Positions 10,673 through 22,500 of a stretch of 64,000 bases of DNA are shown here, one piece after another (positions within the stretch are counted from its first letter, which is position 1; every line of letters begins with the position of its first letter). The translations under genes were made by a program, and so were the position numbers. The notes beneath the pieces are model-generated. The model worked only from the letters and a program-made list of their open reading frames with translations. It made no database searches and had not been told where the DNA came from. The DNA is taken from contig CM034546.1 of the NCBI GenBank assembly GCA_020055645.1, positions 54,746,001 to 54,810,000 of the forward strand, written 5' to 3'. The DNA comes from Tomocerus qinae (lineage: Eukaryota > Arthropoda > Collembola > Entomobryomorpha > Tomoceridae).

Positions 10673-13600
10673 ATGGCCATGAAAATCGGTAAGGTTAACA
10701 AACATTTTAAAAGGTCAAAGTTAATACAATAATTTTCTCTAATGGTCTCATTCTGAAACTTAAATTTGGTGGCTTCCAGAGAAAGTCATTCTAAATGCAT
10801 TCCGTCCAACCGCAACCTTTTCACCTTTCACCCTTACTTGCTTTCCATGGACATCTAATAATGTTTGTATTAATGGGATTCTATTGTACATTTTGAAATC
10901 AGGTTGGATCGGTTGTGGGATCATGGGTAGATCAATGCTGCAACATTGCATGGATGCTGGATATCCAGCTTTTCTTTACAGGTATTTATTTTATAATGTA
11001 ATGCCAGCACGTATCCAGGAATAGGAATTTGACCAAGAGGAACCCAACAAAATATATTGGTAAAATTAAAATCGCACAGAAGACATACATTTTTTGGATT
11101 TATAACCTTTTTTACAAAAAATCGTCTTTTTTGGGTATATATATGGGGAGCTCGAGCCTGTCTAGCCCCCTTTCTGGGTACGTGCTTGAAGTAATGTACT
11201 ACTCTTTACATAATTTTATTATATTATATAGATTACTATTACCTTAAATTGTTGTATGCTTCCAATCTTTTGTTTTGGTATGCCTATCTCTGTTTGATGC
11301 AGTTCATGTTTTATATTCAGACAACAGACAAGTACTTTTCTGCTTATGCGAATACTATTTCTGTCTGTGTCTCCAGAAATCCCTGTGCAACATAACTTTC
11401 AAACGGTTTGAGCTAGACTGTTTAAATTTTCAGGGTACAATCTACAGGCAAACAGAAAGACCAATTTCGTAAATAGGCAAAATCTGTAGCACCTCCTACC
11501 TCAAGCCCTTGATTGCTATGGTGAGGACCAATCCCCGATTTTAACACGAATCTTGAGAAGCCCTCAGAATCTAAGATAATCTGAGAAGGTCAGCATATGA
11601 TTAATGTGCATTAGATATAGATTGAAATGTTCGCAGACACTACTAAATGCCCTGATAGGGTAAGTAAGTGAAAATCTTAAAAATAACAGAAAACGATTTA
11701 ACTTCAGGTTGATTCGTCCTACAAGGTCGTGTGGTACCTGCTCGAAAGTTAACAAGTTATGTGACAAGTCTTAACAGGTCAATGTTAGTCAGAGGTCAAA
11801 GGTCTAGTAATTTAGGTGGAATGTAAACTTTTTTGCTATTATATTTCCATGTTGATAGCCTTTATTTATTTTTATAGCCGAACTGCTAGTAAATGTCAAC
11901 CTTTGGTGGATAAAGGTATGCATATAATTTACAATTTCTACTAAAAGTACTGATGTTTTTACGTTTATAACTGTAATATCAAGTTTTCACTAATAAAATT
12001 TAAAAGGTATATTTAGGTGCTACACTTTGTGGTTCTCCGGCTGAAGTAGCAAGAAATGCAGATGCAATTTTTACTATAGTCGGTTACCCGAAGGATGTCG
12101 AAGAAGTTATACTTGGAGAAAACGGAATTATCGAGGGTAAGCGCTCTATTAAGCCTTTGAAACGATTCATTCCAGTTTGTTGGCAACAGTACATAATAAT
12201 TCAATTAAAATTGAATTTCCTTTTGAGTTTCCTTTTCAATTTATATTATTTTAATATTCAATTCTTCTTTTGTAAAAATGGTGCATTTAATAATTATTAT
12301 TTCAGATCAGAATTGCCCCATAATTTATAGTTGTCACGTTTAAAAAATCTGGAAAACATCATGTATTATACTTTTCAAATATGAAATCTAATGGTATCGA
12401 TTCGTACTTAATTGCTAGCACTGACACATACATTTTGGTCACATTCCATTGAAGCTGTAGTCATAGTGATAATGAATGTTATAAAAGTATTCAGAAAGTT
12501 AACCGTAAGACGACAGTTTTTGTCCTATCGAGTTGACAAGGAATGTGACCAAAGAGTATGAATACCATTTGTTGACTAATTTTCGCATTTTATTGAAAAT
12601 ATGTAATTTCTATATGTACAGAAATCAAGAATGAATTTTATTTGTACTAGGATTAAAATCAACCAATAAATGCAACTCTGTAATTGTGGACATGACGACT
12701 AGCCGTCCAGAATTAGCCCAGCGAATTGCAAAGGAAGCAGAATCCATCGGATGTCACTTTCTGGATGCTCCTGTTACAGGAGGTTGCACAAAATTACTAT
12801 AATGTTAAAATTATTATAAAATTTAAAATTTATGAATTTGAATGTAAGAGATTTACAAAATATTATTTAATGTGGTGGTCGAATTTGTTATCTAATGAAT
12901 GCATTTATAACTAGAAAATGTTTTCATTCTAGTAACGATTTCTTTGTGTATTAAAAGGTGATATTGGTGCTCGAGAAGGTCGCTTGGCCATTATGGTTGG
13001 TGGGACACCGGTAGCTTTCGAAAAAGTGAAAGATATTTTAAAATGCATGGGAAATCCAGATAAAGGTGGAAAATTTGAACTACTCGGCCCATCTGGTTCC
13101 GGTCAGCATACAAAAATGACTAACCAAATTCTTATTTCTACTGGAATGATAGGAGTCGTTGAAGGTAATCAAGTCACTAGCTCATTTGTTATGGTTATAT
13201 CATAAATAAATGATTTTTACATTTCGATGAATTTATTTATTAATTTAATTGTACTGTCGCTGACAGTTTTGAATTTGCTAATACTAAGTATATAAAATAT
13301 TTTACTTGTATCATTATTTATTTGAAATCTAGCATTACTCTACGCCCAGAAAGCAGGCCTTGATATTCAAAAAACATTGAACGTAGTTTCAAGCGGGGCT
13401 GCAGGAAGTTGGAGTCTTACAAATTATGCTCCAAGAAGTAATTTTTAGAAGATTTTATAATGATTGTCTTAATCACAAACTAAATATCTTTTTGTTCTTT
13501 TAGTGTTAAAAAGAAATTTTGAGCCGGGGGGTTACGTTGAACATTTTGTAAAGGTATAATCATACAATATGTAAATAAGTAAATTTTTCGTGAAGGAGTA

Positions 13601-13796
13601 AACAACAAAATTGCTATTTGTTTGATAGGACATGGAAATAGCTCTAGATGAAGCCAGAAAGATGAATTTGTCCCTTCCAGGTCTTGCCCTGGCTCACCAG
13701 CTTTATGTGGCATTAAAAGCTCAAGGTGATGAGAAAAAAGGAATCCAAGCTCTGCTTTTGGCTCTAGAAAGACTGAATGGAATTAACAATAACTGA
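10673..13796 (+). CDS. YkwC-like NAD(P)-dependent oxidoreductase, copy B
   Basis: Predicted cytosolic dehydrogenase/reductase of the 3-hydroxyisobutyrate dehydrogenase-like superfamily; substrate unknown. Nine exons: 10673-10688, 10903-10981, 11878-11915, 12017-12136, 12651-12782, 12958-13164, 13333-13437, 13504-13553, 13629-13796, summing to 915 nt (304 aa), each the same length as in copy C. All junctions are GT-AG and no stop interrupts. Visible motifs: N-terminal Rossmann loop GWIGCGIMG (residues 6-14), DAPVTGG (123-129), GSGQHTK with the likely catalytic Lys181. Differences from copy C at conserved spots are Ser127 to Thr in the substrate loop and EPGG in place of EPGF near the C-terminus. 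The 16-nt first exon was chosen because MAMKIG supplies the beta strand before the glycine loop and joins in phase. The motif wording resembles bacterial YkwC proteins. Confidence 0.85.
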
Positions 13797-14870
13797 CCCA
13801 TGTTCATCAGACATAATATATGTTGTCATAAAAATATATTTTGAGGACTTGCCTAAGTGCCAAAAATAAACACCAGTTTACAATACTTAAGAATCGCAAA
13901 ATTGATTTTTAACATTTTAATTTTAATCTGTAACTCGATTCTAGTGAATGGTATATAATAATATAGTATCTATATTTCTTTAATTGACGCTGTTGTTTTG
14001 TATGACATTGTGTTATGACTATAATTTATATAATGACTGGAATGTAAGACAGATTAACTAGTTACACTTGCATTCGTATTGTGGTATTGATTAACTCTTA
14101 ACAAATATATGTTACAATTACAATAGGTTGTAAATTAATTCGTTTAACATATAGATGGTATGTGTAGGTAAGTAGTTGTTAGATTTTGACTCCAGGTTAA
14201 ACTCGTAGGCTTTTGAAGGAAAGTGTTTGAATGGTATTAGATTGGTGTATGTCCTATACTAATATAAAATCATCTTCCTTAACGTCCAAAAGAACTTCTT
14301 GTCATACGGGAAGTATTCAAAACAACTGCGGTTTATTTTAATATTGTCCATAGTATAAAATCATTTCAGCGTCTGCACATCTCACAGTTTTCTCTTGATT
14401 TCCTTAAGATGCATGCAAAAGGCGCTCTTCTCTTCCCAACATTGTATTGTCTTATTCCTATTGCTTATTTTTACATTTGCCTGTAATACGTATGTACTTG
14501 CATGTACAAGGTTCAATGTTTTCATCGTCCCTGTATTTAATTAAGACACACGAATATTGTCCAGGTCAAGTAATGTTGTTGGGGTACATTATTAAAAGCA
14601 TTAATTCTCGGAAAGTTTATACACAATAACCCTACACGGTTGATGCTACATCAAAAAGAGAGTTGAGTGAGTCTTATCAATTTCAATGACATACTGCGTT
14701 CACGTACTCTTTATTATACCAAGGTCACTTTTTGTGGAACGTTTAATATCATCGTAGTTAGTGTTGAATTGAAACTCTCATAATATACGGGTAGTATGTA
14801 TATATTTAGGATTGAAGTATAAACCAAATGTTTAGCAAGAATTCATGGGCAGGCGTAAACCATAAACAAA

Positions 14871-15429
14871 GGGCGTACAGGTCTGTCTAGTGGTCTAAAC
14901 AGCCGCTTCTCAGGCTGATGTCTGGAGTTCGAATCTCTGGAGCGCCTCAGGTCTATAAGGTAGTAGTCTGGAGCTGGGAAAAGCTGTCTTTGCCGTATAT
15001 TCGTTATTAGCATTGATTTGCCTATCTTAGTGACAATATGATTATCTATCAATGCCCTGTCTGTAGTGTATGGATTGTTCTGTTGGTCTGTATACGTGCT
15101 ACGAGTTCTACCTAGCACAAGTCTGGACAATGGGATGCACATGAGGTGATAAGGTGGATTGAAGTAGACTGCCATAAGTGATTTGCCTGTGGTCACTGGC
15201 GGTCGGCTTACATGTTCCGGTCCCTCTCTGACTGCCCACCAGATCGAGTTGCGGGACAGTGTTGAGTCGTTCCGTCTCATGGTTCAGTACTCTTTACTAA
15301 GTCTCTTCGTGTAAGTCTGTACACTTAGTAAAGTTGTTCCGGGAGCCACTGCAAGTAAGCCCTCGCGGCTTGAGCGGTAGCATAGCTATACTAATCAATA
15401 GTAGTAGCTGTGCTCTCCCCCTAACACAC
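14871..15429 (+). mobile_element. tRNA-derived SINE with 14-bp target duplication
   Basis: The insert is flanked by perfect AAACCATAAACAAA repeats (14857-14870 and 15430-15443). Unit A has a single copy of this site (around 1096-1115), proving a clean insertion. The 5' end is tRNA-like: GGCGTAC pairs with GAGCGCC at 6 of 7 positions, an A-box-like TGTCTAGTGG, a CAGCC/GGCTG anticodon stem, and a B box GAGTTCGAATCTC. The remaining ~480 bp are unique sequence. A long target duplication plus a tRNA head means a LINE-mobilised SINE. I do not recognise the family. Confidence 0.85.
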
Positions 15430-16229
15430 AAACCATAAACAAATTAAATAATATAAAGTATAGCTCAGCTTGCTCTGTGCCCCACTTTGCTTATATTATG
15501 AATTCCAATAACCTATTGACTATTGCCCGATTGTTTGTATATTCTTTCCCTATGTAAGTATATAACGTAAAAGCGTAACCTATAAACAGTTTTATAAGAG
15601 CAGGCACGAATCATAAATGAACTACATAACTTGTCGCAAAGTTCACCTCTGTTCCACTTTTCTTTAGCTCAAGAACTTTCATTGTCATGATCCTTTCTGC
15701 ATTCATGCCTTCTACTTTACAATTGAATAGTAAATTAATATCGTATCACCCCAGATGGTTAAACTAATTAATGTTTGGTGCACACTTATTGCTACTGAAA
15801 TCGAACAATCACCATCATTTTCTATTTTTACGTAGTCAATATGCAAAAATGAAAGAAATATTTTTATATATAAATTTGCCCTATAGCTCTAATGAATAAT
15901 ATGGTAATGAATATGACACGTTTGGTATAAATTCCTATGGAATAAGCTTAAAGCCTGTGTATTAAGCTTATTGCATAGGCTATAAGAATGATACAGCAAT
16001 GATATATAAATATAGTACGTAGTTTTCTATTTGTGTTTCCTAGAATAATGGCTCACTATGCTATTAAGCAAATATTTTAGTAAGATTGATATAAAGAATA
16101 ATTTTTTAGACTTGATTGGTATACAACTAGCATTCCACTTTTTAATTGTTAATTTCAAATATGTAAGTAAGTAGTTAGATTTTGTTGACTAAGCTATCTA
16201 AAGCAATGAAAAGCACTTATATTATGAAC

Positions 16230-16930
16230 AATTCCTTTGAATAATTAAGGCCTCAATAAGAAACAGGTTTAAGGAGGACTCCAAGTTAGCATCTGCAAAT
16301 AACGAGTGCACACTAACAGAATACTTATTTCGCTTCCTTCTAAAACAAGCTGGAATATTCTACAGACATTTTACAGTATTATACTTTACGAATCAGTTTA
16401 CTGCTGTACTGGTCGTCTCTGGAAAATGGAATGTTATGGAAGGCTACTATATACCTTAAAGAACGGAACAAAAAAAGACCTTTTTTGTCTTTTACCTTTT
16501 CGCCTTTTTATTCAATCAGTCCTTTTTTGCTTTTTTGATGTATCAGCGTCCAGCGTATCCCATTTACTTTCATTGTTTCACTTCACATGTAAATAAGGTA
16601 AAAAAGATAAAATTTACTGCTTTTTAAAAAAAAGGAGTCACTTTTTGTTGCATGCCTTAAAGTGACTAAACTAAAGTATACGGTCGCGAATATTATTTAT
16701 ACAAGCAATTCCTTTGAATAATTAAGGCCTCAAGAAACAGTTTAAGGAGGACTCCAATTTACTAATGGGAATAAAACGAGTTCACACTAAAAAATATTTA
16801 TTTCGCCTCGTTCTAACACAAGCTGGAATATTCTACAACATTCTACAATATTATACTTTAAAAATCAATTCACTGCTGGTACTGGTCGTCTCTGGAGTGT
16901 AAAACTTTAGCAAAGGTTAAACTATACTAC
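16230..16930 (+). repeat. Direct repeat pair upstream of receptor B
   Basis: Two ~220-bp copies (16230-16440 and 16705-16930) share AAGGCCTCAA..AAACAG, TTTAAGGAGGACTCCAA and ACAAGCTGGAATATTCTACA. They are separated by a spacer rich in T and C runs. The arrangement is kept in all three receptor units. A role in receptor regulation is possible, but nothing in the sequence shows it. Confidence 0.75.
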
Positions 16931-17304
16931 CTCTAAGGATAAGTAAGTTTGAAGACAACCACAATATCCTTTTAGTCCTCAAATATTTATTAAATTAAAA
17001 TACGTTATAAAAACGGCGCTTGAATTTTATTCATATTTAAGTTAAGGAATATCAGCTAAATAAACTGAATTGCAATTAATATTCTTCATAATAATTAATA
17101 ACATATACATATATTATATATTCCTGTCATCGTCACTGAAAAGTTGTAGTAATTTATTTTCTCTTTCGTATCATTTCTTTTAGAATTTTGGTGTTTAAAT
17201 TTTTTGTAGAGCGAATAATGACGTTCACAATTAAACAGTAGCATTAGATATAGATATTTTTAGCTGAATAGATATTATTCAGTCCGAATATAATTCTGCG
17301 TGCA

Positions 17305-17330
17305 CATAAATAGCTGTCAGAAACGGATCA
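17305..17330 (+). promoter_or_regulatory. Core promoter of receptor B
   Basis: CATAAATAG at 17305-17313, a one-base variant of the TATAAATAG seen in A and C, lies 25 nt before the A of ATCAATAA (17330) and 70 nt before the ATG. The T-to-C change at the first base of the box could weaken it. Confidence 0.55.
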
Positions 17331-17374
17331 ATAAATAACTAATTCAGTGCTCAAAAACAAAATCATTTGTCACC

Positions 17375-18736
17375 ATGGTAAAAGCCATTACCGCAGATAT
17401 ATTTTCTTGGTATGTCAAATGGGGTAATTTTTGTGGAGGTCTACCATTCGATTGGGTATCTGACTGTCCTGGTAAATACTTGGTATGGTCGACCAATAAA
17501 TGGGTGAGGTTGAAGTGGTGGCTGTTTGTGCTCTATGTTCACATTCACTGGCTCTATCTTTGGGCGAGGGCTATACATGAGACATTCACCGGGGATAAAA
17601 TAACTGCGTGCTTGAGTTATATCTTCGTTTTAGCAACTTCGTTGGCGATAATCAATATGCATGCAACAATATTCAAGCATCAAGTACTGGCACATTCACT
17701 TAATGCCACAATTGCGACTTTCTTAAAATGGCGCAGTAAGTTCAAATAATTCGGTATGAAAATTTTTAATGCCATACTAAATTTTAAATGTTAAGTATGT
17801 ACAGTAATATTTCGTTTTATTACAGAACAATACTTTCAGAGAAAATATAGAAACCGACTTGATGAAGTAGACGTCTTTCTCTTCTTGGGGTTTCTGGTTA
17901 CCGTCACATATCCAATTCTGTTTGGAGGTGGAATATTCATTCTCCCATTCAACCGCTTATTCATAACGTCTCTTCTCGATCCCAACGACTTCAGCTATAC
18001 AGCATTCATTGCTTTGGGATTACTTCATGTGTGGGGTGTATTCTGTGGATTTGCCCTTACGATGTTTTGTCTGGCTGTATTAATTATCACATGTTCAGAA
18101 TTAAAAGTATTCTTTGAAGAGTTGAGGTAATTTTAAAACAAACAATTAAAAGAATTTGTTTTATGTCAGGTGGATATTGTTTATCATGGATTTTCAATTT
18201 TAATATACATTTAATAACAAAATTGAAAATTTTGCAGCTACGATCGGAAATGGTATCGAACGGAGAATAAATTTCGACATATCACAACATTGCCTCAAAT
18301 ATACAGATTGTCACAATTAGTTGTTGGCAAAGCAAATGATGTGTACGGAATCTTGCTCTTCCTTTCTAACTTCATGTTCAAGAGGCAGTTGTATTTGGCT
18401 AACTATCTGCTCATTCTGCACCATTCTCAGTTGGGCACTACTGTCACAACTACCCTTTGCCTATGGGCTATTTTAGTATCTATCGTTTGGCTGATGTTAC
18501 TGTTTACAACCTCCATTGTCTTTGAATCGTCCTCTTTATGTCTTCATTCTTGGAAACACGGATCAAATCCGAATCATTCCCAAATGGAGGAACGGCTTTT
18601 CAAGAAATTTGTCAAATCCTGTCCCACATGTCAATTTTATGTTGGACGATTCTCCATTGTAAAACGAAGCAAATTAATTAAATTCATATATTCTGTCAGT
18701 TTGGGAACCATGGAAGCTATGTTAACATTTGGTTAA
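17375..18736 (+). CDS. Gustatory-receptor-like 7-TM protein, copy B
   Basis: Predicted chemoreceptor in the plasma membrane. Exons 17375-17735, 17826-18126 and 18238-18736 total 1161 nt (386 aa), with GT-AG junctions in phases 1 and 2. Hydrophobic segments lie at about residues 46-66, 75-97, 137-161, 179-212 and 288-317, with weaker ones around 255-285 and the C-terminus. No signal peptide, as expected for this class with an intracellular N-terminus. Intron 1 keeps the consensus donor GTAAGT. The reading frame is intact, so this and copy C look like the best functional members. The ATG lies in ACCATGG, a good initiation context shared by all three copies. Confidence 0.8.
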
Positions 18737-19542
18737 CCCTGTATTCAATATATAATAATACCTAACTTACGTATCTATAATCAGGTAGATTAAATACGTC
18801 AACTTAGTTGTAGAAATAGTATGCATACTATATAGGATATAGATGTATAATAATAATAATAATATTATGTGAATGCATGTAAACTGTATATTAAAATGAA
18901 TGTGATTATATGCTGCCAATTTTATTGTAATTGCAAAATAAAACGTTTTGTTTGAATTTGGCTTCAAGCGGTTACCAACATACCTCGGCGCCCACCCACT
19001 CAAATAAGTTGGAGTTGGCAAGAATGTTGGTCCACTCCACTATCATGTATGTATTCAGAGTGTGTAGTTGTGTTGGCCTAAGTACCCAACACTTCTTGTG
19101 TGTTGGAGTTGGGTTGGCCTACCTACCCAACACTTCTTGTGTGTTGGAATTGGGTTGGCCTACCTACCCAACACTTCTTGTGTGTTGGAGTTGGGTTGGC
19201 CTAAGTACCTAACACTTCTTGTGTGTTGGTGTTGGGTGTGGGTTATCCTGTGCGCGCAATTTTACATGTAATGTATGTTAGAGGCTAAGTTAGGTGGGTT
19301 TGTATTGTGTAGGATGTATGTAATTTATAATGCGAGATTTCTTTACTGAAGTAAAGCGATCACACTGATTGGCTGTCGTGCAGTCAATTACACTTCATAA
19401 GCCTTTACCGCTAATCCGTTGCTAGCGGTATAGCAAAGTATTAAAATAAACATTGGGCTTTTTCTTCAAAATAGATTTTGCCTGAACTTTCGTAAACTTG
19501 TACTTTAGCTTTGTATGCAGCTCACCCTTAAGTAAAGTAAAG
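18737..19542. other. Receptor B 3' flank, minisatellite and unique sequence
   Basis: 18737-18978 aligns with the receptor A and C 3' flanks up to CGGTTACCAA, where homology stops abruptly. The ~170 bp that follow in A (7250-7420) are missing. The unit resumes only at 25744, after the LTR element. In between are a 41-bp minisatellite (19063-19240) and about 300 bp in which I recognise nothing. This points to a deletion accompanying or following the LTR insertion. Confidence 0.65.
19063..19240. repeat. 41-bp minisatellite, about four units
   Basis: The unit contains CCAACACTTCTTGTGTGTTGG, itself an inverted repeat (CCAACAC / GTGTTGG), followed by AGTTGGGTTGGCCTACCT. Units differ by a few bases. 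Overlapping open frames here are repeat translation, not genes. Confidence 0.85.
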
Positions 19543-22500
19543 TGTGGCATAAGCGGTAAAATGAAGAGACAAAGAACAGACAAATCATTACATAAGTTAA
19601 AGTATCAAATAAATAGTATTGAATTCTCTCTCACTAATCAATCTCTCAATCACACACATTTATTAGTGCATACACGTTTCTATTACGCATACACACGGGC
19701 CAAGTTGAAGAAAAGGAGTAGAACCTAGCAAACAGTAGAAGAGTATAGCAGCACCTCTCCCTTCTTACAAATGCCGACCGTGCGATGGAACCCTTTTCTT
19801 CGAATTTCGACGACGACCGGATGGCGAGTTATGGCAAGTTTAATAGTGCGATGTCCTCGGCATGGAGAAAAAAGTGAATTTTGGAGAAGCAGCTGTGGAA
19901 TTTTTGGGGAAAAGCAAAGCAAAAGGAAGTTGTTATTTACTGTGTGGCAGACATGGAATTGTTCTGCACCAAAAATGAACAGAAGGAAATGGGAAATACG
20001 GCAACGGAAAATTACGGTAAAACTGTATCGTTCGTAATATTATTTAATGAGGAAAACTTTGAATTTATTTAGTGGAAGTACTTAGATATAGTCAATGGAA
20101 ATTTAATTTTGGATTGAATAAAATGATGGGGGAAATGTACAAAAGCTAATACGGACAATTTTAAACATTCAAATACAATAGTATATTATTGAACTAAAAA
20201 TATTTGGAATCATTTTATTACCTTTTTGCAAACACTGAAAATTATGGGCAAAACTAAATGGGAATTGCATTTTGTGTTTTGGAAAGAATGAAAGTTGGGG
20301 CGATACAATACATAGGAATAAATATTTGGGATTTCAATAGTAAATATTAAGTGTACTTTAAGGAAATGGAATAGCGTTGTAGCGACAGAAGTGAAACAAG
20401 GTGATGAGTTGATAAGCATGCATAATATGTAAATTAAGACTAATCCTAACGTGTGTAACTTTTCTATTGCGAGGTGACTTGAGGACAAGGACTTGTGTAT
20501 TTGTTGTTGGTGCATCTAAATGATAAGCAGATTCTAAGAATCCTGGCACATACGGATATCAACTACGGAGAGAAACAACAACATAATGTCAGATAAGCCT
20601 AAATCTTTAAAGCACAGTATATAATAATATGGAATATGCCAAAATTAAAAGTCTAAGCATTAGTACAGTATGGTTTATAGTATACAAATACACACACATA
20701 AAAATCAATACCACGAAAGTCTCGTCGGCACTATTATAAACATTACGAAAGTCTCGTTAATGGTATAATGGATTTAAAACCACATGGGTCATGTTGGTTA
20801 TACACATATTACAATGGTATTGTCAATTGTGTATCAGCATTACGTATTACTATTCTATAAGCTTATATCGTTCTAAATTAACTAGTTATATGAAAAATCA
20901 AGGCATTTAAATAAAAGAACATTGTATATTTTATGTATTGCTTAAAACTGATAATTAGAAATGTTGCTTTATCTTAACGTAAAGAATATGGATCTATCTG
21001 TTGAAATGAATGTTTATTATGCGAAAGCGAATAGAAATTACTTACTTACCTTTCATAATTTGGAGAATACAATATTGTTAACGTTTATATGCAAGTATTT
21101 AAAAATCGACAGGTCAGTTTAAAAAGTAAGGAATAAAAATCCAAAAGCCTACCGTGAACATTAATCTCAAAATATCGAAGTAAGCGAATAATATAATACT
21201 ATATATGCCAAGCTCTATTTAATATTGAACTATTGAAAGTAAAGATTTTCATTTGGAATAAATAGTGAAGTACAACATTTTATCGGAAAAATTTTAATAA
21301 ATTGGACAATATTCTAATCAAGTGAAAGTAACCTAAATGTAATTTGAATTTTGATTGTTTAAGAAAATTTAACTAAACGAAATAAAAGTTGATGGACGTA
21401 CAGTATATATAGTATATGGATCTGGGAAAGTCTGTTTAAGCTGAGGAAGTAGTTTTGCCTTGTCATGTATTATAAACATTGAGAATTTGGAAACATTATG
21501 GAACATTATATAGTACATTAAATGGAAATGTGGAAATCAAGAGAGAATTTTAAGAGAATGAAAAATTTGTGTTATTTTTGGTTATGGAAATTACAGGGAA
21601 TGGAAATAAAGTAATTTGTTCTAATTTGATTAGATCTAATGGATGTAATCATTAAGGATCGACGTTAAAAGTATTTAAGGAAGAATTTATTATGTTTTAT
21701 GGAAGAATACATTTAATTGGAGATTTGGATAGGAATTATTGTATTTGTACAAGGAATGTACACGAATGTATTAAATGGGAATATTGTAAATGTAAAAGAA
21801 ATGAGTGGGTACGAAGTTACAGGGTGCCTGGGTGGTTGCAGAATCGGAGTAGCCAGTGCCTTAGTCTGGAAATTGGATTTTAGAAATTTGGGAGTATGTA
21901 TGTATAAGTCATGTAAGATTTGAGATGTAGTTATGTGATAAAGCATACAGATTGGAAAATTTTTGAAAATTATAGGTTTTATAGGAAGTAAAATGTAAGG
22001 TGGAAGAATGCCTCTAAAATAAGACGTTTAACGCACGATGTAGGTACCATGCTTACGCCGATAGGAATTTTGAGTATGGAAAAAAATTGATTGATTGTTG
22101 ATTTAACGATGAATGAATATGTTGTATTGGGATAATACACAGAATTAAGATTTTGTGAGTGCATCCGTGAGTAATGGTATGTAATTTTTTTATGTTTTGA
22201 GATAAAGTAGATAATTGTGTACTGGAAAAAAATACACATTGAATTTTGTTTGATGAATATGTACGCTGTCAAACGTACGAGATTATGAGTGAAATGTGCA
22301 GAGGAGTACATTATTTTAAAGTGAAGGAATAATGGATATTATTTGATTTTAAATGGAATTAATGTTTTAAGGATAAATATGCATTACGGATTTGCTTTCG
22401 GATTTTATATTAAGATTACGGATAATAAGAAAAATGAATAATTAGTATGCATTGGAGGAAAATACATAAATTGATGTACGAGCGAAATGGAATTCGCAGG

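Larger units (their letters stand above)
13797..17304. other. Spacer between oxidoreductase B and receptor B
   Basis: No gene. This is the least damaged version of the array spacer and the best reference for empty sites in units A and C. It holds AATAAA at 13865-13870, the dispersed block around 14640-14860, a SINE at 14871-15429, the block at 15430-15890, and the direct repeat pair at 16230-16930. The open frame at 14843-15280 on the minus strand is the SINE read backwards, not a gene. Confidence 0.7.

Noticed and set aside
14843-15280. 145-codon minus-strand open frame
   Set aside because: It lies inside the SINE at 14871-15429; the residues simply translate the tRNA-like head backwards.
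18931-19271. Frames of 67-93 codons rich in WVGL and LLVCW
   Set aside because: Translation of the 41-bp minisatellite.
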